Assembly (NCBI RefSeq): GCF_013386765.1
Contig: NZ_JACARE010000031.1
Span: forward strand, 1 to 64,000
Direction of reading: 5' to 3'
DNA from: Pseudomonas yamanorum
GTDB lineage: Bacteria; Pseudomonadota; Gammaproteobacteria; Pseudomonadales; Pseudomonadaceae
Length of the DNA: 64,000 bases
The position numbers and the translations under genes are program-made. Below are positions 1 through 8,274 of this stretch, one piece after another. The notes under the pieces are model-generated. The model did no database searches, was not told the origin of the DNA, and worked only from the letters and a program-made list of their open reading frames with translations. Within the stretch, counting starts at the first letter, position 1, and every line of letters starts with the position of its first letter.

Positions 1-690
1 CACCTTGGCACCCCACAAGAACTCACCGCGCCCGACGGCGAAATCGTTTGGTCCGCCCACTACCGCGCCTACGGCCAACTCGCGAAGCTGGACGTCAACA
101 CCGTCACCAACCCGTTGCGCTTCCAGGGCCAATACTTCGACCCCGAAAGCGGCCTGCACTACAACCGCCATCGCTACTACAATCCGGACGTTGGTCGCTA
201 TCTGACGCCTGATCCCGTGAAACTGGCGGGTGGGCTGAACGGATACCAGTACGTACCCAACCCGACGGGGTGGGTGGATCCGCTGGGGCTAAGTACCTGT
301 CCGGGTGGGGATGGATGTAAGCCGACGCACCGCGCTGAAGATCCCACGAGCAGAGCCAAGGTAAACGAAGGCGACGTAGAGCCGCCTAAAGGATCCGATA
401 GTAAGCTCTCAAGAAATGGGGCATTCAGGAGGGCAAAAAAAATTGCAGGAATTCAAAAAAATCAACTACCTAAACGTTTGCGTCGAGAAACAATTAAGGA
501 TCAAGACCGTTACATTCAAGGTAGAGTATATGTTTTTGAGTTAAAGAATCGGATAATCGAGATTCGCGAGCACTCTTTAGGTCATACAAAAGGAAATCAT
601 GGTCCACACTTCAACACTGAGGTGTTCATAAATGAACGTAAAGTACCTCTAAGCATTGGCGACGACTCACACACATATTTCAAGAGATAA
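1..690 (+). CDS. Rhs-family polymorphic toxin, C-terminal part (5' end outside window)
   Basis: The reading frame is open from base 1 with no start, so the gene begins upstream. The first ~97 residues are the typical end of an Rhs/YD-repeat shell: HLGTPQELT, then RFQGQYFDPESGLHYNRHRYY, GRYLTPDP, and the closing NPTGWVDPLGL. In this family that last motif marks the boundary where a variable toxin tip is released inside the shell. The tip here (about 130 residues) contains KLSRNGAFRRAKKIAGI and EHSLGHTKGNHGPHFN. This resembles HNH/endonuclease-VII-fold nuclease toxins, with the histidines as likely metal or catalytic residues; that assignment is from memory of the family. Base composition drops sharply after about base 350, as expected for an exchangeable tip. 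It is probably delivered by a type VI system encoded elsewhere. The Rhs call is firm; the nuclease call is tentative. Confidence -1.
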   Translation, partial: HLGTPQELTAPDGEIVWSAHYRAYGQLAKLDVNTVTNPLRFQGQYFDPESGLHYNRHRYYNPDVGRYLTPDPVKLAGGLNGYQYVPNPTGWVDPLGLSTCPGGDGCKPTHRAEDPTSRAKVNEGDVEPPKGSDSKLSRNGAFRRAKKIAGIQKNQLPKRLRRETIKDQDRYIQGRVYVFELKNRIIEIREHSLGHTKGNHGPHFNTEVFINERKVPLSIGDDSHTYFKR

Positions 691-693
691 TGA

Positions 694-1329
694 ATGAACA
701 CGGCATTTATATGTGAGGACGGCATTTATCCTTGGGATCAGGTCACCCACAGTGACGACAAGGACTTTCTAACACTCACCTTACTTAATCACGAAATCAA
801 AGAAGCTTGGCCTTCGTGGTGCAAGCTTGAGTTTTTACTCAAGGAAAAGTGGCCATTCACGGTAAGATGGGGCACGTATGGAATAAAGCCATACAGCAAG
901 ACTATGGAATATCTGACTATAAGGGAATTTTCAAAAAAAGCGGGACCTAGAGATATTTTACTGAAAAATGAAGTAACGTCGGTATATTCCTACATAAAGC
1001 AATTAAACACGTCCTCTACGGAAACAGACCCATCAACGCTGGGTAGCGCTTGCAACTCAATACGGCTGATGATACAAAACGAAAGAATCGCTGAGCTCTC
1101 GCAAAAATTAAGCGCTCTCGATTACATATCAGCAATAGATGATTTCAGACTAATACTATTCAACAGTTCAACTTTATCTATCCGATTTTTCAATGGTGAG
1201 ACTTACGGGGCCATTCAGTTAATATGTCATTCAGAACATAAAAAACTCATCCTATCCAAAATAAATGAAATAGAAATAAAAGAAATAACAAAAAACGAAA
1301 TTTACGACTATCTGCAAAGCCCTTCATAA
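694..1329 (+). CDS. Candidate immunity protein for the Rhs toxin tip
   Basis: The ATG lies three bases after the Rhs stop codon, so translation is probably coupled. The product is 211 residues, predicted soluble, with no signal peptide or membrane segment. I do not recognise the family. The codon use is AT-rich like the toxin tip and unlike the core genes further right. Being directly behind the toxin tip is the usual place for a cognate immunity gene in Rhs loci, and that position is the only evidence for function. Confidence -1.
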   Translation: MNTAFICEDGIYPWDQVTHSDDKDFLTLTLLNHEIKEAWPSWCKLEFLLKEKWPFTVRWGTYGIKPYSKTMEYLTIREFSKKAGPRDILLKNEVTSVYSYIKQLNTSSTETDPSTLGSACNSIRLMIQNERIAELSQKLSALDYISAIDDFRLILFNSSTLSIRFFNGETYGAIQLICHSEHKKLILSKINEIEIKEITKNEIYDYLQSPS

Positions 1330-1390
1330 CTGTTAGCTCCAGCAAGCAGAAACTGTCACCCAAACATAAAACCCATGGAAGCAAATAACA

Positions 1391-1735
1391 ATGCTAGAGC
1401 AAAACAAAAATATAGCACTCACTGGAATGGAAGCACTGAAAGTATTATCAGAAATTGAGTTCATACTTATTTCCTTGCGGAACATGGGTAGTTTTTATGC
1501 AGACAAGCCTTTTGCCCTGGAAGAATACCGGAAAGACACCACCGATTTTATCGATGATTTCGGCATCACAACACGGCTCGCACAGATCCGCAATATAATA
1601 TCAAAGCATTTCGACGATACTCTTGGAGAGGATGATATGGATGACATAGAAAGGCATATGGTCGGATTAAAATTCTGGAAGCCTAAACCCTATAGACAAT
1701 CCGTCGAGGCTCGCACTAAAAACCATAAACCCTAA
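1391..1735 (+). CDS. Small hypothetical protein in Rhs immunity island
   Basis: A 114-residue soluble, acidic protein rich in helix-forming residues, with a basic tail (KPKPYRQSVEARTKNHKP). It is not recognised. It starts 61 bases after the previous stop and shares its low GC content. It may be an orphan immunity gene left from an earlier toxin cassette, or a second subunit of the current one. There is no motif to choose between these. Confidence -1.
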   Translation: MLEQNKNIALTGMEALKVLSEIEFILISLRNMGSFYADKPFALEEYRKDTTDFIDDFGITTRLAQIRNIISKHFDDTLGEDDMDDIERHMVGLKFWKPKPYRQSVEARTKNHKP

Positions 1736-1761
1736 TAAATTTACCCAATGAGATTACAACA

Positions 1762-2151
1762 ATGAATTACTTAGAAAAAGAAATCGACGAAGCTATAATC
1801 GCCTTAAATATAGAAGTCAAAAAGCTGGCACCTAACGAGGTCGAATCACTGATTACATCTCTTAGCGAGAGATTTTTTAGAACCAAACAAAAAGTACTTG
1901 ACCCTAGCGATCTCAATATAAAAAACGAGCAACACAATCCAAATTTTTGGAAGGAGATACCAGATATCATTCATAGTGGCTCGCTGATTTTAATTGTTTT
2001 TGACTCATCCCAGAGAGCATGGAGGGTAGGCAGCGCCAACAATCTTACTAGTATTTTATCTGAAACAACGGGTTATCCTTTCTGGGTCACTGACCAAGAC
2101 CAAACATTCGTCGCCAACATGGATGACCATGACTGCGTAACCTGGGCATAG
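1762..2151 (+). CDS. Small hypothetical protein, possible orphan immunity gene
   Basis: A 129-residue soluble protein. The N-terminal half is helical and charged. The C-terminal half contains SLILIVFDSSQRAWRVGS and ends with an acid-rich MDDHDCVTWA. No family was recognised. It is the last AT-rich gene of the island; composition returns to high GC right after its stop. The position behind an Rhs tip suggests immunity or a displaced cassette remnant, but nothing in the sequence proves it. Confidence -1.
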   Translation: MNYLEKEIDEAIIALNIEVKKLAPNEVESLITSLSERFFRTKQKVLDPSDLNIKNEQHNPNFWKEIPDIIHSGSLILIVFDSSQRAWRVGSANNLTSILSETTGYPFWVTDQDQTFVANMDDHDCVTWA

Positions 2152-2278
2152 TCTGCTTATAGTTAATACCCGCGGTCAGCCATGAAGCTAGCCCGCCCTT
2201 CTTGCGACCGATTCTCATCCCCTCAACCATTACCTCGAAAACGCCGCCCCGCCATGCCCGCCCCCTGGCAATCGCAAC

Positions 2279-2755
2279 CTCGGCCCGCTTTATCGCCGTT
2301 ACCCTGGCGAACTCCTGCTGTACTGCCCCCCCGGATAAACCGCCGCGAAACCACCAACAACCGTGCAAGACCTTCATCCGCCTGATGAACAGCGAAGTCG
2401 CCAAGATCGGCAGCGTCCGCGCTTTTCTCTACCGCATCACCAATAACCTGAGCATCGACCATACTCGGCACAACAGCGTGCGAGGAATCAACGATGAGCG
2501 TGAACTGCAAATCCTCACCGGCGATACCCCCATAAAAAACAGTGCCATCACCAGCAGTAACTGGAACACCTGCAACGCCTAATCGATAGATTGCCCTCGC
2601 CCACTCACGGAGTGTTTCTGCTGGCCCGGGTTGAGCAATTAAGCTACAAGGAGATTGCCGTCCGTCTGAATATTGATGCCCGGGCGGTGGAGCGACATTT
2701 GAACAAGGCCATGGCCCATTGCACCGCAGCCCTGCAAGCAACCGAGTCCCGATGA
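2279..2755 (+). pseudogene. Degenerate FecI-like ECF sigma factor
   Basis: Fragments of an extracytoplasmic-function sigma factor can be read in two frames. Frame 2 gives LYRRYPGELLLY (region 2 start) at about 2288. Frame 3 gives TFIRLMNSEV and RAFLYRITNNLSIDHTRH (region 2) at about 2370-2475. Frame 2 resumes with LEHLQRLIDRLP and the region 4 helix-turn-helix (VFLLARVEQLSYKEIAVRL...RAVERHL) to a TGA at 2753-2755. Between them are at least two frame changes and an in-frame TAA at 2558-2560, where CAA would fit the family. It cannot give a full product as read. The stop overlaps the start of the next gene (ATGA), the normal fecI-fecR arrangement. Confidence -1.
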
Positions 2756-3684
2756 ACGATCAACCCACCCCTTCGCCGTCCGAACGTGACCAGCAAGCCC
2801 TGGACTGGTTTACCCGTCTGCGCGGGGAAAACCTGACGTTTCAGGAGCTGAATACGTTTGCCCTGTGGCGCGAAGACCCGCTGAATGCCCACGCCTACCA
2901 AAACGCCGAGACGCTTTGGCAGTTGCTGGATCGCCCCTCCCGAGCAGCACACAAACCAGATCGCCGTCAGCCGATTTCCCGACGCCGAACCTACGCCACC
3001 GCTGCCTGCCTGATACTCGCCGCCGGCGCGATATGGCTGGGCACCCCGCCGATCAGCAGTTGGGACAGTGACTACACCACTAGCACCGGGCAACAGCAGG
3101 ACATCACCCTCGCAGACGGTTCACACCTGCAGCTGGACAGCGACAGCGCGCTCGATATCGACCTCACCTCCGATGAACGCCGGGTAAATCTGCGAAGAGG
3201 CCGTGTGTATCTGCAAGTCAGCCACGACAGTCGACCCTTTATTGTGCAAGCCGGCGGCACTCGGGTTCGGGCGCTGGGCACCGAGTTTTCCGTCGCGCAT
3301 AACGACAAGTCCGATGAGGTCATTCTGCTGCTTGGCATGGTTGAAGTAGCCGCCTCCGGGCAACACCAAACGCTGCAGCCGGGCGAACAGTTGCGCGTGG
3401 TGAGCGGATATGTGCAAGCCCCCCAAGCCGTCGACGCCGAACGCCTGCTGGCCTGGCGCAAAGGGCTGCTGAGCGTGCGAGACGCACCCTTGCGCGAGGT
3501 GCTTGAGGAGTTGGTGCGCTATCAAGGTGGCCACGTGATCTGGCTCGACGATAAAGTCGGACAACGCACCATCAACGCCAGCTTCAATCTGAATCAGGTC
3601 GACAGTGCCCTGGACGCGCTGATCAGCACCCAAAAACTGCGCACCACAGCCCTCACCCGTCGCATCTTGATCGTGCGCGGCTGA
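2752..3684 (+). CDS. FecR-family anti-sigma/transmembrane signal transducer
   Basis: A 310-residue FecR-type protein. The N-terminal cytoplasmic segment (WFTRLRGENLTFQELNTFALWRED) is the sigma-binding part. One membrane helix follows the arginine cluster RRRTYATAACLILAAGAI. The periplasmic FecR core contains DGSHLQLDSDSALDIDL and RVYLQVSHDSRPF. The last ~70 residues resemble a short STN-like region. The ATG at 2752 overlaps the stop of the sigma remnant. A TTG at 2719 is possible but would sit inside the sigma gene. The gene is intact although its partner is broken, and no TonB-dependent receptor follows, so the signalling trio is incomplete. Confidence -1.
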   Translation: MNDQPTPSPSERDQQALDWFTRLRGENLTFQELNTFALWREDPLNAHAYQNAETLWQLLDRPSRAAHKPDRRQPISRRRTYATAACLILAAGAIWLGTPPISSWDSDYTTSTGQQQDITLADGSHLQLDSDSALDIDLTSDERRVNLRRGRVYLQVSHDSRPFIVQAGGTRVRALGTEFSVAHNDKSDEVILLLGMVEVAASGQHQTLQPGEQLRVVSGYVQAPQAVDAERLLAWRKGLLSVRDAPLREVLEELVRYQGGHVIWLDDKVGQRTINASFNLNQVDSALDALISTQKLRTTALTRRILIVRG

Positions 3685-3693
3685 CTGGACGAT

Positions 3694-3720
3694 GAGCCGA
3701 ATAAGCCTTCTATTCGGCTC
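3694..3720 (+). terminator. Stem-loop after fecR-like gene
   Basis: A perfect 10-base inverted repeat, GAGCCGAATA and TATTCGGCTC, with a 7-base loop, lies ten bases after the fecR stop. No T-run follows on the plus strand, so it may be a weak terminator or an RNA-stabilising structure. Confidence -1.
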
Positions 3721-3739
3721 ACCCACCGAGCACACCGCC

Positions 3740-4879
3740 ATGGATCACCCGAACTGGATCTGGCAGCAACCTGACTGGCCGCACTTTCACTGGCAACCAG
3801 AGCGCCTTGCAGCCTTGTTGCGTGAGTGCACACAGGCGCAGGGAAAGTTGCTGGGCATGCTCGGTTCGGTCAGCCAGGCGCAGAGTTCAGAGAGTGAACT
3901 GGATGCCTTGCTGCAAAATATCCTGACGTCCTCGGCAATCGAGGGTGAGCAACTCAACGTTGGCTCGGTGCGATCTTCCCTGGCCCGGCGTCTGGGCCTG
4001 GAGCAATTGCAAGATGGCTCCGTAAGCCGACGCAGCGAGGGCCTGGCAGACTTGATGCTGGACGCCACACAACAGTTTGCTCAGCCGTTTACCCTAACCC
4101 GTCAATTTAACTGGCATCGATGGTTGTTTCCCGCCGAGGAAGCCCGCTTTTCCACGCACGCCTTGAGCGTAGGCGCGCTAAGGGGCGATGAGCCGATGCA
4201 GGTTGTGTCGGGACGGCTGGACCGGCCCACCGTGCATTTCGAAGCGCCACCTCGCCAAGGGCTGGAGCAGTCGCTGGACGATTTCATCGAATGGTTTGAA
4301 GCCAGCCGGAATCATGCGGCCCTCGACCCATTGCTGCGCGCAGGCATGGCGCATTTCTGGTTCGTCACGCTGCACCCCTTCGATGATGGCAACGGTCGTC
4401 TGACGCGGGCGATTACTGACCTCGCGCTCGCCCAGGCAGAGAACCAGGCCATCCGCTTCTACGCGATGTCGGCGAGCATCCTTGAAGACCGGGCGGGCTA
4501 TTACGGCGCACTGGAAACCGGTCAAAAAGCCACGCTGGATGTGACCGATTGGTTTGAGTGGTTCCTGCAAACCCTGCTTCGTAGCCTGCAGCAGGCCATG
4601 GCGCGGATTGACCGGGTGCTGGGCAAAAGTCGCTTCTGGCAACGGCATCGGGACCACGCACTCAGCGCTGAACAGACCAAAGTCTTGAATCGCTTGCTCG
4701 ACGGCGGCGACAAGAGCTTTGAGCACGGGATCAGCGCCGCCCAGTATCAGGCCGTGGCCGAAGTGTCCAAGGCCACGGCGACTCGACACCTGGCCGATCT
4801 TCTGGAAAAAAACTGCCTGGTTCGGTTACCCGGCGGCGGGCGCAGCACCCGTTACCAAATCAACACCCAAGGTGACTGA
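3740..4879 (+). CDS. Fic family protein (DUF4172-type N-terminus)
   Basis: Predicted AMP-transferase (AMPylator). Counting from the ATG at 3740, the protein is 379 residues. The active-site motif HPFDDGNGR is at 212-220 and is complete, with the catalytic His. The inhibitory helix motif is SSAIEG at 64-69, fitting (S/T)xxxE(G/N), so self-inhibition is built into the same chain (class II). The start NWIWQQPDWPHFHWQ is typical of the DUF4172 group. The C-terminus looks like a winged helix (AEVSKATATRHLADLLEKN). An upstream ATG at 3692 would place translation through the stem-loop, so 3740 is preferred. The target is unknown. Confidence -1.
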   Translation: MDHPNWIWQQPDWPHFHWQPERLAALLRECTQAQGKLLGMLGSVSQAQSSESELDALLQNILTSSAIEGEQLNVGSVRSSLARRLGLEQLQDGSVSRRSEGLADLMLDATQQFAQPFTLTRQFNWHRWLFPAEEARFSTHALSVGALRGDEPMQVVSGRLDRPTVHFEAPPRQGLEQSLDDFIEWFEASRNHAALDPLLRAGMAHFWFVTLHPFDDGNGRLTRAITDLALAQAENQAIRFYAMSASILEDRAGYYGALETGQKATLDVTDWFEWFLQTLLRSLQQAMARIDRVLGKSRFWQRHRDHALSAEQTKVLNRLLDGGDKSFEHGISAAQYQAVAEVSKATATRHLADLLEKNCLVRLPGGGRSTRYQINTQGD

Positions 4880-4967
4880 TTTACAAGGCAATTCCCCCCA
4901 CTCATTTGCCCCAATCCCCCATGTCTGCTAGTGTCGCGCCGGTTTACCGTCTACCGGAATAGCCGCC

Positions 4968-5210
4968 ATGGCCCGCAAAAAAGTTGCACTCGATTTCGAA
5001 CAATCCCTCGCCGACCTGCAAGCGCTGGTCGAGCGTATGGAGAACGGCGAGTTGTCGCTGGAAGACTCGTTGACCGCATTCGAGCAGGGCATCGGCCTGA
5101 CCCGCGACTGCCAGAGCGCCCTGGCGCAGGCGGAGCAGAAGGTCCAGGTGTTGCTGGAGCGCGACGGGGAGCTGGCCGAAGAACCTTTCGATGCGGAACA
5201 GCCTGAATGA
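4968..5210 (+). CDS. xseB: Exodeoxyribonuclease VII small subunit
   Basis: An 80-residue protein matching XseB in length and pattern (FEQSLADLQALVERMENGELSLEDSL, then FEQGIGL). It pairs with XseA, encoded elsewhere, to degrade single-stranded DNA to short oligonucleotides. The stop overlaps the ispA start (ATGA). The order xseB-ispA-dxs is conserved in gammaproteobacteria. Confidence -1.
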   Translation: MARKKVALDFEQSLADLQALVERMENGELSLEDSLTAFEQGIGLTRDCQSALAQAEQKVQVLLERDGELAEEPFDAEQPE

Positions 5211-6094
5211 TCGACGCTTATCAGGCCGGCAGCCAGGCCCGGGTCAATGCTGCGCTGGAGCCGCTGTTTGTTGCGCCTACTCCTGAATTGGCCCGCTTGT
5301 ATGAGGCCATGCGCTACAGCGTGATGAATGGCGGCAAGCGCGTGCGCCCGTTGCTCGCCTACGCGGCCTGCGAAGCACTCGGCGCCCAGGCGGAGGAAGC
5401 CAACGGCGCCGCCTGTGCGGTGGAGTTGATTCACGCTTATTCGCTGGTGCACGACGATTTGCCGGCGATGGACGACGACGATCTGCGTCGCGGCCAGCCC
5501 ACCACCCATAAAGCCTTCGATGAAGCCTGTGCGATTCTCGCCGGTGACGGCCTGCAAAGCCTGGCGTTCAGCGCCCTGCTGGACCCGCGCTTGAGCCGCG
5601 TCAACGCCGAGATCCGCTTGCGTATGGTCACCGCGCTGGCATTGGCGGCAGGCCCGGCCGGGATGGTCGGCGGCCAGGCGATTGACCTGGGCTCGGTCGG
5701 CCTCAAGCTCGATCAACAAGCCCTTGAATACATGCACCGCCACAAGACCGGCGCGCTGATCGAGGCCGCCGTGCACCTCGGCGCCCTGGCCAGTGGCCGT
5801 GCCGACGCCGCACAACTGGCAGCCTTGCAGACCTACGCGCGGGCCATCGGCCTGGCGTTCCAGGTGCAGGACGATATTCTCGACGTTGAAAGTGATACCG
5901 CGACCCTCGGCAAGCGCCAGGGTGCCGATATCGCACGGGACAAGCCGACTTATCCTTCGCTGCTCGGCCTGGAAGCCGCCAAGGCCTACGCCCTGGAACT
6001 GCGGGACCAGGCACTCGATGCCCTGCGACCTTTCGACGCGGCTGCCGAGCCACTGCGTGATCTGGCGCGGTATATCGTCGAACGCCGCCACTGA
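5207..6094 (+). CDS. ispA: Farnesyl diphosphate synthase
   Basis: Condenses dimethylallyl and isopentenyl diphosphates to geranyl and then farnesyl diphosphate in the cytoplasm, feeding quinone and undecaprenyl synthesis. The protein is 295 residues, normal for IspA. The first aspartate-rich motif is DDLPAMDDDD from residue 83 and the second is DDILD at 222-226, both intact. NGGKRVRP near the start is the usual substrate-binding stretch. It overlaps xseB by four bases and precedes dxs by 110 bases, so the three are probably co-transcribed. Confidence -1.
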   Translation: MIDAYQAGSQARVNAALEPLFVAPTPELARLYEAMRYSVMNGGKRVRPLLAYAACEALGAQAEEANGAACAVELIHAYSLVHDDLPAMDDDDLRRGQPTTHKAFDEACAILAGDGLQSLAFSALLDPRLSRVNAEIRLRMVTALALAAGPAGMVGGQAIDLGSVGLKLDQQALEYMHRHKTGALIEAAVHLGALASGRADAAQLAALQTYARAIGLAFQVQDDILDVESDTATLGKRQGADIARDKPTYPSLLGLEAAKAYALELRDQALDALRPFDAAAEPLRDLARYIVERRH

Positions 6095-6204
6095 CAGCAC
6101 TGGCCTTTTCCACCGCATATCAGCCAAGTTCGGCGCTCTGCGTGGGCAGTTTGCGATGCTTGAGGTAAACTGCCGCCTCTTCTATACCTATAACGATTCG
6201 CCTG

Positions 6205-8103
6205 ATGCCCACGACGTTCCAAGAGATTCCCCGCAAGCGCCCGGCCACGCCCCTGCTGGACCGCGCCAACACGCCGGCCGGCCTGCGCCGCCTGGGTGAA
6301 GCCGAGCTGGAAACCCTGGCCGATGAGTTGCGCCTGGAATTGCTCTACACGGTCGGCCAGACCGGTGGGCATTTCGGTGCCGGCCTGGGCGTCATCGAGC
6401 TGACCATTGCGCTGCATTACGTGTTCGACACCCCGGACGACCGGCTGGTGTGGGACGTGGGTCATCAGGCCTATCCGCACAAGATCCTCACCGGACGCCG
6501 CGAGCGCATGGCCAGCCTGCGCCAGAAGGACGGCATCGCCGCCTTCCCGCGCCGCTCCGAGAGCGAGTACGACACCTTTGGCGTCGGCCACTCCAGCACC
6601 TCCATCAGTGCAGCGCTGGGCATGGCCATTGCCGCCCGCCTGCAGAACAGTGATCGCAAGGCGATTGCGGTGATCGGTGATGGCGCGTTGACCGCCGGCA
6701 TGGCCTTCGAGGCGCTGAACCATGCGCCGGAAGTGGACGCCAACATGCTGGTGATCCTCAACGACAACGACATGTCGATCTCGCGCAATGTCGGTGGCCT
6801 GTCGAATTACCTGGCAAAGATCCTCTCCAGCCGTACTTACGCCAGCATGCGTGAAGGCAGCAAGAAGGTGCTCTCGCGTCTGCCCGGCGCGTGGGAAATT
6901 GCCCGTCGTACCGAAGAATATGCCAAGGGCATGCTGGTTCCCGGCACCCTGTTCGAAGAGCTGGGCTGGAACTACATCGGCCCGATCGATGGCCACGACC
7001 TGCCAACCCTGATCGCCACCCTGCGCAACATGCGCGATCTCAAGGGCCCGCAGTTCCTGCATATCGTCACCAAGAAAGGCAAAGGCTTCGCTCCGGCGGA
7101 AGTCGACCCGATTGGTTACCACGCGATCACCAAGCTTGAACCCCTGGACGCCCCGGCCGCCGCGCCGAAGAAACCCAGCGGGCCGAAGTATTCCGGTGTG
7201 TTCGGCGAATGGCTGTGCGACATGGCCGCCGCCGACCCGCGCCTGGTGGGCATCACTCCGGCGATGAAGGAAGGTTCCGACCTGGTGGCGTTCAGCGAGC
7301 GTTTCCCGCTGCGCTATTTCGACGTGGCCATCGCCGAACAACACGCCGTGACCTTCGCCGCCGGCATGGCCTGTGAAGGCGCCAAGCCGGTGGTAGCGAT
7401 CTATTCCACCTTCCTGCAGCGCGGTTATGACCAACTGATTCATGACGTGGCGGTGCAGAACCTCGACGTGCTGTTCGCCATCGACCGTGCCGGCCTGGTG
7501 GGCGAAGACGGCCCGACCCACGCCGGCAGCTTCGATTTGTCGTACCTGCGTTGCATCCCCGGCATGCTGGTGATGACCCCGAGCGACGAGAACGAACTGC
7601 GCAAGATGCTCAGCACCGGCCACCTGTACAACGGCCCGGCTGCCGTGCGTTATCCCCGTGGGAATGGTCCGAACGCCGTGATCGAAAAGGACCTTGAGCC
7701 TATCGAGATCGGCAAGGGCATCGTTCGTCGCCAGGGCAGCGGGGTTGCCTTGCTGGTGTTCGGCGTGCAGTTGGCCGAAGCCTTGAAAGTGGCCGAGAAG
7801 CTCGACGCCACCGTGGTGGACATGCGTTTCGTCAAACCGCTGGACGAAGCGTTGGTGCGCGAGATCGCCGGTAGCCATGAGCTGCTGGTAACCATCGAAG
7901 AAAACGCCATCATGGGCGGTGCCGGTGCGGCAGTCAGTGAGTTCCTGGCGCGGGAGAACATCCTCAAGTCGGTGCTGCACCTGGGCTTGCCGGACGTGTA
8001 TGTCGAGCATGCCAAGCCGGCGCAGATGCTGGCTGAGTGCGGGCTGGATGAAGCGGGGATTGAAGCTTCGGTTCGTCAGCGCATGACCCTGCTGGGCCTG
8101 TAG
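6205..8103 (+). CDS. dxs: 1-deoxy-D-xylulose-5-phosphate synthase
   Basis: First step of the MEP isoprenoid pathway: pyruvate plus glyceraldehyde-3-phosphate gives DXP, using thiamine diphosphate. The protein is 632 residues, full length. The ThDP/Mg motif begins GDG at 158-160 and runs to the NDND stretch. DVAIAEQHAV carries the catalytic Glu (about 378). The C-terminal transketolase domain is complete. The ATG at 6205 has no strong Shine-Dalgarno sequence but fits the family start. The need for thiamine links it loosely to thiL downstream. Confidence -1.
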   Translation: MPTTFQEIPRKRPATPLLDRANTPAGLRRLGEAELETLADELRLELLYTVGQTGGHFGAGLGVIELTIALHYVFDTPDDRLVWDVGHQAYPHKILTGRRERMASLRQKDGIAAFPRRSESEYDTFGVGHSSTSISAALGMAIAARLQNSDRKAIAVIGDGALTAGMAFEALNHAPEVDANMLVILNDNDMSISRNVGGLSNYLAKILSSRTYASMREGSKKVLSRLPGAWEIARRTEEYAKGMLVPGTLFEELGWNYIGPIDGHDLPTLIATLRNMRDLKGPQFLHIVTKKGKGFAPAEVDPIGYHAITKLEPLDAPAAAPKKPSGPKYSGVFGEWLCDMAAADPRLVGITPAMKEGSDLVAFSERFPLRYFDVAIAEQHAVTFAAGMACEGAKPVVAIYSTFLQRGYDQLIHDVAVQNLDVLFAIDRAGLVGEDGPTHAGSFDLSYLRCIPGMLVMTPSDENELRKMLSTGHLYNGPAAVRYPRGNGPNAVIEKDLEPIEIGKGIVRRQGSGVALLVFGVQLAEALKVAEKLDATVVDMRFVKPLDEALVREIAGSHELLVTIEENAIMGGAGAAVSEFLARENILKSVLHLGLPDVYVEHAKPAQMLAECGLDEAGIEASVRQRMTLLGL

Positions 8104-8115
8104 GAACGCGATTAA

Positions 8116-8240
8116 AAATGTGGGAGCTGGCTTGTGTGGGAGCTGGCTTGCCTGCGATAGCCCCACCTCGGTGTAACTGACACACCGAGGTGCCTGCATC
8201 GCGGGCAAGCCCGGCTCCCACACAAGCCCCTCCCACATTT
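8116..8240. repeat. Nested REP element (REPIN) between dxs and btuB
   Basis: Inverted arms: TGTGGGAGCTGGCTT on the left, then a second copy GTGGGAGCTGGCTTGCCTGC, a central palindrome around CACCTCGGTG/CACCGAGGTG, and on the right GCGGGCAAGCCCGGCTCCCA followed by an extra half arm ending CTCCCACATTT. The outer half arms are duplicated on both sides. It may end dxs transcription. Confidence -1.
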
Positions 8241-8274
8241 GTTCTATGCCAACTTCAAAAGCTACGGACAGCCC

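Noticed and set aside
2087..2741. Minus-strand frames across the sigma factor remnant
   Set aside because: The plus strand carries clear sigma regions 2 and 4; the minus frames have no family resemblance.
4188..4403. Small plus-strand frame inside the Fic gene as a hidden antitoxin
   Set aside because: No start signal, no antitoxin pattern, and the inhibitory motif is already within the Fic chain.
5986..8238. Very long minus-strand open frame opposite dxs
   Set aside because: It mirrors a fully conserved dxs gene; long antisense frames are expected in GC-rich coding DNA and this one has no family pattern.
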